In this document: positions 17,509-27,496 of the stretch, one piece after another
Layout: each line of letters begins with the position of its first letter
Numbering within the stretch: the stretch's first letter is position 1
Origin: Acidimicrobiales bacterium
GTDB lineage: Bacteria; Actinomycetota; Acidimicrobiia; Acidimicrobiales; SZUA-35
Reading direction: 5' to 3'
Length of the DNA stretch: 64,000 nucleotides
NCBI GenBank assembly: GCA_020630065.1
Contig: JAHDCC010000003.1
Span: 101,067-165,066 of the forward strand
Made by a program: the position numbers and the translations under genes
The notes under the pieces: model-generated
Databases searched by the model: none
The model's input: only the letters and a program-made list of their open reading frames with translations
What the model was told of the DNA's origin: nothing

Positions 17509-19481
17509 TGCCAAACTCGAAGCAAACTACACAAAAGCCTGTTAGACGTTCGAAGTCGAGTTCGAAGTCGACTGGGCGGAAGTCATCACAGACGGTTCTC
17601 GATCTAACCGAAGACGAAAAGCCTCGCCGTAAGAAACGAACGTCTTCTAAAACGTCTTCTTCTGGAACGTCGTCGAAGAGATCATCATCTCGGAGTAAAA
17701 ATCGGCGAGCCGGCTCGTCGTCGAAGAGGTCATCATCAGGTACCAAACGGTCTTCAACTACCCGGTCGTCTTCGGGTTCGCGGACGTCGTCGACTCGTCC
17801 ATCCTCGAAGAAACCGGCAGCCACGTCGCGTAAGACTTCTAGCACGTCCAGAAAGAAAAAAGGCTCGTCATCTAGCTCACGCAAACGCGTCGCGGCAAAG
17901 GACGTCCGTTCGGGAACCAAAACAGCTACCAAACAAGTTTCCTCGGCAGCACAAGCTCGCACAAAGGCTGCTCGAGATGGGCAACAGCTTTCGATACTCG
18001 ACGAAATCGAAGCGGAACCTTCGACCTCTAGGAAGAAAAGTTCGGCGACATCTAAACGGGCCAAAACGTCACGTTCGAGTACTTCGAAGTCTCCCCGGAG
18101 ATCGAAATCTACGACAAGGACAAGATCTGCTAGTTCCAGATCTAAAAGATCCTCACGGACTGGTTCCACCGATCGCCAACGACGTTCAGAGCGAAACGCC
18201 GGTTCCTCGAAGCGTCGAGTGAGTGATGTAGATAAATCGAGACAGTCCTCGACTCGTAAAAGTCGACCGAGAGCCGGTAGTAGGCCTGGTCGTCAGTCGG
18301 CGGCAGCGACGCTGCGGCGACAACGCCAGATATTGATGCCTCGCCGTCGAACCTCGGTGATGAACAAAAAGCTTCCGACCACGGAGTCAGGTGAGCGTCT
18401 TGGTTGGCAGATAACGTTCGTAGTCGGGTCGTTGACGTTGTTCGGGCTTGTCATGGTGCTGTCGGCATCTTCGGTCACCAGTCTGTACGAACTTGGCGAT
18501 TCGCCGTTCTTCCAGTTCAAACGCCAACTAGCGTGGGCGGCCATAGGGGCTACTTGTTTCATAGTTTGTAGCCGGCTCGACTATCGACGTGCCCGAACCA
18601 TCATCGGACCACTTTTGCTGCTTTGCGCAGCGATGATGATAGCGGTGCTGATACCGGGCGTAGGTACGACCGCCGGTGGTTCAACCAGATGGTTGGGTTT
18701 TGGCCCGTTCCTCATGCAGCCTTCTGAGCTGGTGAAACTCGCAGTCATTGTCGTGTCAGCTGACTTGTTAACTCGCCGTCAACGCCGTATGGATCGGCCG
18801 GAATTGACCGTACATCCAATTATGTTCATGGTCATCTTCTTCTCGACTCTTCTGTTACTCCAACCCAAACTCGGAACAGCTTTGATCCTCGGAGCCGTCA
18901 GCTTCCTAATGCTGTTCATCGCTGGAGCGTCAACGAGAAGTCTCCTCAGTTGGGCGGCGGTCGGAACCATCGCCGCTTCGATCCTTGCCTACGGAGCCTC
19001 TTACCGGCGTGCTCGTCTACTCATCTTTCTCGACCCATGGGCTAATCCAGACGGAGGAGGGTTTCAAGTCATCCAAAGTCAAGTAAGTATCGCATCAGGA
19101 GGGTGGTTTGGTGTTGGACTAGGAGCAAGTCGAGCAAAATGGGGCTTTCTTCCCACCGCCCAATCCGACTTTATCTTCGCCGTTGTGGCGGAAGAAGTTG
19201 GGCTCATAGGGGCTAGCGCACTGATCGGAGGGTTCGTCTTGATCGGCCTTCTAGGCTTTCGCACAGCCTTGGCAGCTCCGGATCGGTTCGGAATGCTTCT
19301 GGCCGCAGGTATTACCTGCTGGATTCTGGTTCAAGCGTTCCTAAATATAGGTATGGTGCTTTCGGTTCTTCCAACAACCGGAGAGCCGTTGCCTTTTGTT
19401 TCCGCTGGAGGTTCGAGCCTGATGACGGTAATGGCGGCAGCTGGAATATTGACAAGTGTGGCTCGTAGATCGAACCCATGA
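17505..19481 (+). CDS. ftsW: FtsW with about 290-300 aa basic low-complexity N-terminal extension
   Basis: SEDS core from about codon 300 (GWQITFVVGSLTLFGLVMVLSASS... FGPFLMQPSELVKLA ... QSDFIFAVVAEEVGLIGA ... TTGEPLPFVSAGGSSLM). The preceding ~295 codons encode an S/K/R/T-rich tail, open in frame from an ATGA overlap with murD. Confidence 0.93.
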   Translation: MMPNSKQTTQKPVRRSKSSSKSTGRKSSQTVLDLTEDEKPRRKKRTSSKTSSSGTSSKRSSSRSKNRRAGSSSKRSSSGTKRSSTTRSSSGSRTSSTRPSSKKPAATSRKTSSTSRKKKGSSSSSRKRVAAKDVRSGTKTATKQVSSAAQARTKAARDGQQLSILDEIEAEPSTSRKKSSATSKRAKTSRSSTSKSPRRSKSTTRTRSASSRSKRSSRTGSTDRQRRSERNAGSSKRRVSDVDKSRQSSTRKSRPRAGSRPGRQSAAATLRRQRQILMPRRRTSVMNKKLPTTESGERLGWQITFVVGSLTLFGLVMVLSASSVTSLYELGDSPFFQFKRQLAWAAIGATCFIVCSRLDYRRARTIIGPLLLLCAAMMIAVLIPGVGTTAGGSTRWLGFGPFLMQPSELVKLAVIVVSADLLTRRQRRMDRPELTVHPIMFMVIFFSTLLLLQPKLGTALILGAVSFLMLFIAGASTRSLLSWAAVGTIAASILAYGASYRRARLLIFLDPWANPDGGGFQVIQSQVSIASGGWFGVGLGASRAKWGFLPTAQSDFIFAVVAEEVGLIGASALIGGFVLIGLLGFRTALAAPDRFGMLLAAGITCWILVQAFLNIGMVLSVLPTTGEPLPFVSAGGSSLMTVMAAAGILTSVARRSNP

Positions 19482-19512
19482 ATCGATACACGATGATGTT
19501 GAGGGTGTAATT

Positions 19513-20631
19513 ATGACGAAACCGAAAGTGATCATCACAGGAGGCGGAACGGCTGGCCACACGAACCCTGGCATTGCTATAGGCCAGGCCCTAGTGGCCC
19601 AGGGTTTAGCTACTAGCGATATTCATTTTGTCGGTGGTGTTAGGGGCAACGAAGAAACGTTGGTAACCGAGGCCGGATTTTCGATCGATCTTCTTCCCGG
19701 GCGGGGTTTGCAGCGAAAGCTGAGTGTCCAGAACCTGAGGTCGATACGCGACCTTATGACTGGACTTGTTCAAGGTTTTGGGCTGCTGATTCGTCGTCGA
19801 CCAAAAGCTGTGGTGTGTTTGGGAGGCTACGCCGCTTTTGCAGTCTCGGCCGCCGCAATCGTATTGCGTGTTCCGTTAGTGATCTCGGAGCAAAACAGCA
19901 GAGCTTCAGTCGTTAACCGGGTTATGGGAAAAATGGCTGCGGTATCTGCTCTACCGTTTCCTGATACCGACTTGCCAAAAGGTGTCCTGACCGGGAATCC
20001 GATTCGCCCCGATGTGCTGGATGCGGTTTCGTCAACCGATAGGAGTGAAGCTCGGGCGTCGTTTGGGGTAGAACCAAATCGCACGATGATAGCGGTATGG
20101 GCTGGTTCGTTAGGGGCGACAAAAATCAATAACGTTGTGCGTGAACTGGCCGAGAACTGGTCTAACCGTGAAGACATCGCCCTTTACCATGTTGTCGGCA
20201 AACGTGACTGGCACATGTTTGGTGAGGTGCCAGATTCGATAGCTGAGGGAAAGCTCTACTACAAGACAGTGGAGTACGAAAACAATATGGCCGCCCTGCT
20301 CGCTGGCGCTGACATAGCGGTATGTCGTTCGGGCGCGTCGACGGTTTCTGAACTGGCGGTTGCCGGTCTTCCTTCTGTTCTTGTTCCGCTCCCTAACGCC
20401 CCTCGAGATCATCAAACAGCAAACACCGACGAACTGATCAGAGTCGGCGGCGCAGTTTTGCTCCCTAACGATGTACTCAATGTGCAAACACTAGGGGCGG
20501 AACTTAGAGACCTCGTGCAGGACTGGGAACGCCGAGCAAAGATGGCAGAGGCCGCAAAAAGTGTTGGACGTCCGTCCGCTGCCGCCGATGTCGCTCGTCT
20601 GGTATTGGAAGCAGGAAAGATCAATGAATAG
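19513..20631 (+). CDS. murG: Undecaprenyl-PP-MurNAc-pentapeptide GlcNAc transferase MurG
   Basis: ITGGGTAGHTNPGIAIG, SEQNSRASVVNRV, CRSGASTVSELAVAGLPSVLVPLPNAPRDHQTANT. Start set at the internal ATG 19513. Confidence 0.96.
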   Translation: MTKPKVIITGGGTAGHTNPGIAIGQALVAQGLATSDIHFVGGVRGNEETLVTEAGFSIDLLPGRGLQRKLSVQNLRSIRDLMTGLVQGFGLLIRRRPKAVVCLGGYAAFAVSAAAIVLRVPLVISEQNSRASVVNRVMGKMAAVSALPFPDTDLPKGVLTGNPIRPDVLDAVSSTDRSEARASFGVEPNRTMIAVWAGSLGATKINNVVRELAENWSNREDIALYHVVGKRDWHMFGEVPDSIAEGKLYYKTVEYENNMAALLAGADIAVCRSGASTVSELAVAGLPSVLVPLPNAPRDHQTANTDELIRVGGAVLLPNDVLNVQTLGAELRDLVQDWERRAKMAEAAKSVGRPSAAADVARLVLEAGKINE

Positions 20632-22060
20632 CACTGACTTTACGACCGATTCTGCTATCGGAGCAGTTGATCTATCTTCGCCGCTTTCGGTCCATATTAT
20701 TGGTATCGGTGGCGCGGGTATGAGCGCTATCGCCGAAGTTTTACGGGGTTCTGGCCACACGGTAACCGGATCAGACCTCAACGATTCTGTCGTAGCTGAG
20801 CGTCTCCGTCAGGCGGGGATTAACGTATCGATTGGCCACGATAAGGAAAATGTTGGCGACGTCGACGTCGTCACTCATTCAACCGCTATTCCGGCGAGTA
20901 ACCCTGAGCTGGTCGAAGCGACATCAAGACAGCTTCCCGTGTTGCGCCGAGCTGAGATTTTGACTGCGATAACCAAGGTTTGGAAGACCGCTTCGGTTGC
21001 CGGGACCCACGGAAAAACAACAACATCAGCGATGTTGACAGCAGCGTTGCGTGGGGCCAAACTCGACCCGGCCTTCATCGTGGGCGGCGACTTGTGCGAC
21101 CTGGGACATGGCGCAGCGGTAGGAAGTGGTGAATATCTCGTAGTTGAAGCGGATGAAAGTGACGGCACTTTCGTCGAGTTGGAGTCCCACTCGATTGTTG
21201 TGACTAACGTTGAACCCGATCATCTCGAGCACTACGGAGGTTTCGAGAACCTCCGAAAGGCCTTTATCCAGTTTGTCTGTGAGGCCAGCGGTCCGAAAGT
21301 CATCTGTATTGATGATCCGGGAGCCGCCGAGTTAGCGGCATCGGTGCGGTCCCGGGGAATAGAAATCACCACATACGGGGTAGCAGATACCGCTGATTGG
21401 AAGATCTCTAACCCGCTGCCGACACCCGGTGGTATCTCCGCTGAAATTTCGGGGAATGGAACCACCTACGAATTACGGCTCCAACAGCCAGGCATGCACA
21501 ACGTCCGGAACGCAGCGGCTGCGTTTGCTGTAGCGGTTGAACTTGGAGCTGATCCTGACCTTGCGTTGGAAGCATTGAATAACTTTGGAGGAGTAGGCCG
21601 ACGTTTTGAACGTCGTGGAGAATTCAGAGGCATCCAAATCGTCGATGACTATGCCCACCTGCCCACCGAGGTAGAAGCAGCTCTTAGCGCCGGTCGTAGT
21701 CTCGCACCCGACCGCCTTGTCGCTGTGTTCCAGCCACACCGGTACTCGCGAACCGAACAGCTTTGGTCGACCTTTGGTAACTCTTTTACGGAGGCCGATG
21801 TGCTCTTTGTAACCGGAATCTACTCGTCCGGTGAGGCACCTAGAGAAGGCATAACCGGCAAGTTAGTAGCAAATGCGGTGACCGACGCCCATCCAGAACT
21901 CGATGTCAGATACGTCGAATCGCTAGAAGATGTCACCGCCGAGCTAGTCGCTGAACTTGTTCCTGGAGATCTTTGCATGACTCTCGGCGCCGGTGACCTC
22001 ACAACCATCGCCGACGACATTCTTGCTGGTCTAGCTTCGAAGGTGGATGGTGATGGCTGA
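20624..22060 (+). CDS. murC: UDP-N-acetylmuramate--L-alanine ligase MurC
   Basis: IIGIGGAGMSAIAEVLRGSGHTVTGSDL, GTHGKTTTSAMLTAAL, EADESDGTF, NVEPDHLEHYGG, DDYAHLPTEVEAAL, FQPHRYSRT. Confidence 0.97.
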   Translation: MNSTDFTTDSAIGAVDLSSPLSVHIIGIGGAGMSAIAEVLRGSGHTVTGSDLNDSVVAERLRQAGINVSIGHDKENVGDVDVVTHSTAIPASNPELVEATSRQLPVLRRAEILTAITKVWKTASVAGTHGKTTTSAMLTAALRGAKLDPAFIVGGDLCDLGHGAAVGSGEYLVVEADESDGTFVELESHSIVVTNVEPDHLEHYGGFENLRKAFIQFVCEASGPKVICIDDPGAAELAASVRSRGIEITTYGVADTADWKISNPLPTPGGISAEISGNGTTYELRLQQPGMHNVRNAAAAFAVAVELGADPDLALEALNNFGGVGRRFERRGEFRGIQIVDDYAHLPTEVEAALSAGRSLAPDRLVAVFQPHRYSRTEQLWSTFGNSFTEADVLFVTGIYSSGEAPREGITGKLVANAVTDAHPELDVRYVESLEDVTAELVAELVPGDLCMTLGAGDLTTIADDILAGLASKVDGDG

Positions 22061-22961
22061 AAATATGGATGAGGTTCGATCGGTTCTAGGAACCCTTGGT
22101 GTCTATGAGAAGCCGTTAGGCCCCTTGTGTACCTACCGGGTTGGGGGAGCAGCTGCAGTTTTTGTTGAAGCTGAATCAGTTGACGACTTAATCACTGTTC
22201 AAAATGCGGTTAAACAAACCGGGGTGGAAACGCTCGTGATCGGGCGTGGTTCAAACCTGTTGGTTAGCGACGACGGATTCAACGGAATAGTGGTTCAGCT
22301 TGGATCGGCCTTCACGGGACTTCAGATCGATTCAGACAATGCGCAAATAACTTGTGACGCAGGAGCCCTAATGCCGGTTGCGGCGCGTCGAACTGCCGCA
22401 CTTGGTTTGACCGGTTTTGAATGGGCTGTCGGGGTGCCAGGTTCGGTCGGCGGAGGTGTGCGTATGAACGCAGGCGGCCACGGCTCTGACATCGATGCCA
22501 ACCTAGTTACCGTCGAAATGGTGGACCTTGTAGGTAACGGGGTAACTGTAGTGAAACGTGCTGATCTCGAATTGGGGTATCGATCCTCGAATGTCGCGAC
22601 TACTCAGGTTGTTCTGTCGGCAACATTTCAACTTGATATTGGTGATGTGGCTACTGCGAAACAGGAGGTGTCTGAGATTGTTCAATGGCGACGAAAGCAC
22701 CAGCCTGGAGGTCAAAATGCTGGTAGTGTCTTTCGGAACCCGGAAGGAGATTCAGCGGGACGGATCATCGAGAGCTTAGGTTTGAAAGGCTTTAGGATCG
22801 GTTCAGCAGAAGTTTCCGAAAAGCACGCAAATTTTTTCCAGGCGGACCCTGATGGGTCGGCGAACGATGTCTATGAGCTTATTATGACGGTTAAACAACG
22901 GGTAAAGGACGAAATCGGCATCGAGCTACATCCCGAAAATCGACTAATCGGGTTTGGTTAG
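22053..22961 (+). CDS. murB: UDP-N-acetylenolpyruvoylglucosamine reductase MurB
   Basis: TYRVGGAAAVFVEAES, VIGRGSNLLVSDDGF, GVPGSVGGGVRMNAGGHG, HQPGGQNAGSVFRNPEGDSAGRIIE. Confidence 0.95.
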   Translation: MAENMDEVRSVLGTLGVYEKPLGPLCTYRVGGAAAVFVEAESVDDLITVQNAVKQTGVETLVIGRGSNLLVSDDGFNGIVVQLGSAFTGLQIDSDNAQITCDAGALMPVAARRTAALGLTGFEWAVGVPGSVGGGVRMNAGGHGSDIDANLVTVEMVDLVGNGVTVVKRADLELGYRSSNVATTQVVLSATFQLDIGDVATAKQEVSEIVQWRRKHQPGGQNAGSVFRNPEGDSAGRIIESLGLKGFRIGSAEVSEKHANFFQADPDGSANDVYELIMTVKQRVKDEIGIELHPENRLIGFG

Positions 22962-22973
22962 GAGAGCGTTCCC

Positions 22974-24161
22974 ATGTTGACCAGCAGGCAGCTAGATACA
23001 GAAGACACAAACCCACGGCGAACCAAACGTCGAGCTAAACGGACCACGTCTAAACCCAAGCGCCCAACGTCGGGGGCGTCGAACAAGTCAGTCCAACGAA
23101 AACTTAAGACCGCCAATAAGCAAGCGGCAAAGGCCGAGAAAGCTCGAGCAAAAGCCGAATCGGAGCATAAGGCGGCCGAGAAGGCGTTGGCAAAAGCCAA
23201 CAAACAGGCCAAAAAAAATGAGCGTTTAGATAAGCGCGATCAGCGGCAGCGAAAACGCGAACGAAGACAAGAAAAGCGAGAAAAACGTTCTTCCGGTTCT
23301 TCTGAAGCGACGCGCCCAGCACGTGTCGGGCTTTTACGAGACCGGAACTCAAGCCGTAAAGGCTTCGAACGTCGTTCGTCAGGGCGGATACGGTTCGCTA
23401 TTGTCGCGGTGTTAGCTGTGTTATCTGCTGGGGTAATTGGTGCGATCGTTTACGTGAACAGTTCCGAATTTGGGGTTACCTCCATCGAGGTTGCGGGGGC
23501 CGAAAAAGCTTCAGATGAAGATATTATCGCCGCGTCTTTGATCGAAATAGACCAGAACCTTCTTGAAGTCGAACCCCCTAAAGTGGCAGAGCAAGTTGAG
23601 AAAGTAGCGTGGGTAGATCAAGCTTCCATCGATCGAAAGTGGAATGGTTCGATCGTGATATCAGTCACTGAACGTCAGGCGGTTGCCGCGCTGGAGTCAC
23701 CATCTGGTTTTGTTCTGGTTGACAACAGCGGTCGTCAACTCGAGAAAGTGCCGAATGCTCCCGGATCACAAATTCCCGTTACAGGGGTCAAAGTTTCGGG
23801 CGTGATTGGTGAAGAGGTTTCCGCTGAGGGGCTTCAAGCGACCAACTTTATTGGCTCGATTTCGCCGAAAATACGACCAATGGTGCGAAACATCGCCGTT
23901 GATAGCGGCCGTTTAGTCGCAGAACTCGATGTTGAACAAATTGAACAGGATTTCGCAGCCGCTGATACGTCGATAATGGCGAACTTTGGCACGAACCAAG
24001 AACTCGATGAAAAGATGGCTTCTTTGGAAACTGTTTTGGAGCGAGTTGACCTGACATGTGTAGTCAGGATTGATTTATCATCTCCATCAAAGCCCACTGT
24101 TCTGCGTACTCCAGCAGTGACCAATTTGGAGAAGCTACCAACCGGCCTGGTTGACTGCTAA
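22974..24161 (+). CDS. ftsQ: FtsQ/DivIB with K/R/A-rich N-terminal tail of about 135 aa and POTRA domain
   Basis: Basic tail, single TM (IRFAIVAVLAVLSAGVIGAIVYV), POTRA FGVTSIEVAGAEKASDEDIIAASLI, position between murB and ftsZ. Confidence 0.9.
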   Translation: MLTSRQLDTEDTNPRRTKRRAKRTTSKPKRPTSGASNKSVQRKLKTANKQAAKAEKARAKAESEHKAAEKALAKANKQAKKNERLDKRDQRQRKRERRQEKREKRSSGSSEATRPARVGLLRDRNSSRKGFERRSSGRIRFAIVAVLAVLSAGVIGAIVYVNSSEFGVTSIEVAGAEKASDEDIIAASLIEIDQNLLEVEPPKVAEQVEKVAWVDQASIDRKWNGSIVISVTERQAVAALESPSGFVLVDNSGRQLEKVPNAPGSQIPVTGVKVSGVIGEEVSAEGLQATNFIGSISPKIRPMVRNIAVDSGRLVAELDVEQIEQDFAAADTSIMANFGTNQELDEKMASLETVLERVDLTCVVRIDLSSPSKPTVLRTPAVTNLEKLPTGLVDC

Positions 24162-24259
24162 CGTTAACCTTTATTGTTCGTCTTACTCAGGGCCGTAGTG
24201 ACCGAGACGAAGCTCTCAGATTTTTATTCAGCTTTATTGCCTAGAGGACTTTCCACCTA

Positions 24260-25351
24260 ATGAATACCCAGAATTATGTAGCCAACGTTAAAGTCGTCGG
24301 TGTCGGCGGTGGCGGCTGCAATGCGGTTAACCGAATGATCGACGCAGGGCTCCGAGGCGTCGAATTTGTTGCCGTCAATACCGACGCTCAAGCTTTGTTG
24401 ATGAGCGATGCCGAAACAAAGATCCATATCGGTCGGGAACTCACCCGGGGTTTGGGAGCCGGAAGCGACCCCTCTGTTGGAGAAGCAGCCGCAGATGAAC
24501 ATCGAGAAGAGATCAGTGACGCGCTTGATGGTGCCGACATGGTATTCATCACCGCTGGTGAAGGTGGCGGTACTGGTACTGGAGCAGCGCCCGTCATCGC
24601 CGAGGTGGCGAAAAGCCAGGGTGCGTTGACCATTGCGGTAATTACCCGACCGTTCGGATTCGAGGGACGTCGACGGGCCTCCCAGGCCGAATCAGGTATC
24701 AAGAAACTTCGTGAAAAGGTTGATACCCAAATCGTTATTCCTAACGACCGGCTCCTCTCGATCGCAGACGAAAAAACGTCGATGGTGGATGCCTTTCGAA
24801 TGGCTGACGAGATACTTCTTCAAGGTGTATCCGGTATTGCCGATTTGATCACGACTCCCGGTCTCATCAACACCGACTTCGCCGACGTCCGGATGATCAT
24901 GCACGACGCCGGAAGCGCGCTTATGGGTATCGGTAAATCTGAAGGTGAAGGCCGAGCACTAGCGGCCGCCCGTGCGGCCATCGCCAGCCCGCTGCTTGAA
25001 GCTTCTATCGAAGGAGCACAAGGCATTCTTTTGACCATCGCTGGAGCGAGCGATCTTGGCATTTTCGAAGTAAACGAAGCGGCAGAAATAATCCACGATG
25101 TTGCTCACCCCGATGCCAATATCATCTTCGGTACCGTCGTAGACGAGAACCTGGGCGATGAAATCCGGGTGACCGTAATCGCTGCCGGTTTCGACCGGTT
25201 TGACACCGCACCCGACTACGAGAGCCGTCTCCAATCACGAACCGTGTCGTTGGAAGAAGAAGACCACACCGGCCCGGTAGATCTCTTCGAAGAGGAAGAC
25301 GATGATGACGGGTTCGACGAAGACTTCGATGTGCCATCGTTTCTCCGTTAA
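24260..25351 (+). CDS. ftsZ: Cell division protein FtsZ
   Basis: [54 protein letters not shown]-terminal peptide DVPSFLR. Confidence 0.99.
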   Translation: MNTQNYVANVKVVGVGGGGCNAVNRMIDAGLRGVEFVAVNTDAQALLMSDAETKIHIGRELTRGLGAGSDPSVGEAAADEHREEISDALDGADMVFITAGEGGGTGTGAAPVIAEVAKSQGALTIAVITRPFGFEGRRRASQAESGIKKLREKVDTQIVIPNDRLLSIADEKTSMVDAFRMADEILLQGVSGIADLITTPGLINTDFADVRMIMHDAGSALMGIGKSEGEGRALAAARAAIASPLLEASIEGAQGILLTIAGASDLGIFEVNEAAEIIHDVAHPDANIIFGTVVDENLGDEIRVTVIAAGFDRFDTAPDYESRLQSRTVSLEEEDHTGPVDLFEEEDDDDGFDEDFDVPSFLR

Positions 25352-25365
25352 ACCCATCGACGTAG

Positions 25366-26037
25366 ATGGCCTACCGAACAACTGTTGAGACCGACATCGG
25401 TGTCGTTCAAATCGTATGCACCGATCGTTCCGACGGCGATTTTGCGGTTACCCAACAGGCATCTGAGGTCGAACAACGTAGGTCCTTAATTCAGGAACAA
25501 CCCTGGACGTGGTTACGTCAGATCCATTCAGCTCGCGTTCTCGAGGTTACACACCCCGGCGAACATAGCGGCCGCGAAGCTGATGGTTCGCTTACCCGGT
25601 CACCAGCGTGCCCGCTTTCGGTTACCACCGCCGACTGTGGGCCAGTTGTCCTGGTAGCCGATAATGGGATTGCGGTTGTCCACGCCGGGTGGAGAGGTGC
25701 GCTAGACGGAATAGTCGAAGTCGCAGCCAACCGACTACTCAAGAATGGAGCGTCTCCGGTTAAAGCATTTGTTGGGCCGACAATTGGTAGCCACGCATAC
25801 GAATTCACCGCAGCCGACCTACGGCCATTTGTTGACCGTTATGGCACCGAAGTTGCTAGTGAGACTAGCCAGGGTTTGCCAGCACTAGACATGGCAAAGG
25901 TTATTGAGGCGGCGTGCGCTCAGGTCGGGTTCGAAGCGACCCGACCGTTGGCTTGTACATCAGAGCCAAACAGATATAGCTATCGGCTTCGTAAAGAGGC
26001 GGAACGGCAGGCGACAGTGGCTTGGATCGATGGCTGA
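25366..26037 (+). CDS. pgeF: PgeF/YfiH family (peptidoglycan editing/laccase-domain) protein
   Basis: LRQIHSARV, TTADCGPVVLV, AVVHAGWRGALDGIV: the conserved His/Cys/His set; adjacent to ftsZ. Confidence 0.9.
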   Translation: MAYRTTVETDIGVVQIVCTDRSDGDFAVTQQASEVEQRRSLIQEQPWTWLRQIHSARVLEVTHPGEHSGREADGSLTRSPACPLSVTTADCGPVVLVADNGIAVVHAGWRGALDGIVEVAANRLLKNGASPVKAFVGPTIGSHAYEFTAADLRPFVDRYGTEVASETSQGLPALDMAKVIEAACAQVGFEATRPLACTSEPNRYSYRLRKEAERQATVAWIDG

Positions 26038-26695
26038 AACCATGACCGTCAAAGATCGTTTACAGATTGTCCAGGAACGCATCGCTTCTGCTGCGCCGAC
26101 ACCGGAACGGGTGACCCTGGTAGCGGTAACAAAGAGGTTTAACGCTCAGATCGCACGGGAAGCCCTCGATGCCGGTTTGGACCACTTGGGCGAGAACTAC
26201 GCTCAAGAGCTGATCACCAAAGCCGGTGAGCTAGACAATCTTGTGGTCGACACACCCACGGTGGATTGGCACTTCATTGGCCATCTGCAACGAAATAAGA
26301 TAAAAAAGATGGCTGGATTAGTGTCGTTGTGGCACACGGTTGATCGAGTGGAGTTAGCAACCGAAATATCGAAGAGAGCGCCTGGAGCGCGCATACTAGT
26401 CCAAGTGAATACCACTGGAGAAGGTCAGAAGTCGGGCTGTCTACCTGGTGAAGCCGCCCAGCTTGTTGACCATGCCAGGAATTGTGGTCTAGACGTCGCT
26501 GGGCTGATGACTATGGGACCGACTGATCGAGCTGACCCGGCCCCGGCATTCGCCCAGCTCTACGCGTTGGCCCAGAGGCTCGAAGTGGCCGAGCTGTCGA
26601 TGGGCATGAGCGCCGATCTTGAAGTAGCGTTGGCGGAAGGAGCCACGATAGTTCGAGTTGGTTCAGCACTGTTCGGACCGAGGTCATCACGTTGA
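26030..26695 (+). CDS. YggS/PLPBP family PLP homeostasis protein
   Basis: VTLVAVTKRFNAQIAREALDAGLDHLGENYAQEL, DWHFIGHLQRNKIK, LSMGMSADLEVALAEGATIVRVGSALFG. Start set at MAETMTVKDR. Confidence 0.94.
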   Translation: MAETMTVKDRLQIVQERIASAAPTPERVTLVAVTKRFNAQIAREALDAGLDHLGENYAQELITKAGELDNLVVDTPTVDWHFIGHLQRNKIKKMAGLVSLWHTVDRVELATEISKRAPGARILVQVNTTGEGQKSGCLPGEAAQLVDHARNCGLDVAGLMTMGPTDRADPAPAFAQLYALAQRLEVAELSMGMSADLEVALAEGATIVRVGSALFGPRSSR

Positions 26696-26782
26696 TACCA
26701 ACGTTAGGAGTAGACTTGTTACGTGCTAAGCCTGGTCGAGCCAGTTTAGAAGCCCGTCAAAAACCTGCAAAGGGGGAGTGAG

Positions 26783-27493
26783 ATGTCAGTATTACATAAC
26801 GTTCGAGCGTTCTTGGGCCTCAGCCCTCAAGAAGGTGAAGATGATACGTACCATTTCGGTATTAAAGACGATGACACCGGAGCGGTCTATTTCGACGATG
26901 ACGACGATGACGACGAAGTTGACGATCACGATGATGTCGAAGTTGACGTTGATGTTGACGAAGAAGATGAATCCAATAACACCGAAGAGAGCTCGACGTA
27001 TGAGTTCAACTATGAGTCTGAAGAAGATGCAAGCGTAGAGATAACCTTCGAAGATAGATCTAACGAGATCCGAATAGTCGAGACCGAGCGCCCTAAGAAC
27101 CGGTCCAAACGCTCAACCAGAGAGAATAGGCGCAGCGTGTCGGCAGACGCTGAGCGTCGGCGTGGCAGCTCAGCTTCCAAACCTCTGCGGGCAAAGCCAG
27201 ATCCAGCGATGGCGCTACAAGAAGCTCGTCCTAAAATAGTTAAACCTCGTTCGTTCGCAGATGCTCAAACGGTTGCTGACGGGTTTAAAGCAGACATTCC
27301 TATCGTGATGAATTTAACATCGGTAGACCAAGAACTCGCTCGTCGTCTCATCGATTTCGCTTCGGGAATATGTTACGTGGCTGGTGGAGAGATGGAACGA
27401 ATCAGGTCCAGGGTTTTCTTGCTGACACCTCACTCAGCTGTGCTTAGCCCGGAGGATCGTCGCCTGCTGGCATCTCGCCGATACGATCGTTAG
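26783..27493 (+). CDS. sepF: SepF with expanded highly acidic linker
   Basis: C-terminal SepF domain IVKPRSFADAQTVADGFKADIPIVMNLTSVDQELARRLIDFASGICYVAGGEMERI; N-terminal amphipathic-like MSVLHNVRAFLGL; linker with DDDDDDDEVDDHDDVEVDVDVDEEDE. Confidence 0.95.
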   Translation: MSVLHNVRAFLGLSPQEGEDDTYHFGIKDDDTGAVYFDDDDDDDEVDDHDDVEVDVDVDEEDESNNTEESSTYEFNYESEEDASVEITFEDRSNEIRIVETERPKNRSKRSTRENRRSVSADAERRRGSSASKPLRAKPDPAMALQEARPKIVKPRSFADAQTVADGFKADIPIVMNLTSVDQELARRLIDFASGICYVAGGEMERIRSRVFLLTPHSAVLSPEDRRLLASRRYDR

Positions 27494-27496
27494 CCC

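Noticed and set aside
17650-17760. CRISPR-like or tandem repeat array
   Set aside because: Near-repeats are in frame, degenerate and encode the FtsW tail; no spacer/repeat regularity.
17285-18169. 294-aa minus-strand ORF opposite murD/ftsW
   Set aside because: Antisense shadow of the low-complexity S/R/K codons of the FtsW tail; composition (L/D/E/V/R-rich) is a mirror artefact and the plus-strand gene is well supported.
25366-26037. PgeF loss of catalytic residues (GPTIGSHAYE in place of the common GPCIGPCCYE)
   Set aside because: The metal/catalytic His and Cys motifs (HS, ADC, HAGWRG) are intact, so the substitution is probably neutral variation.
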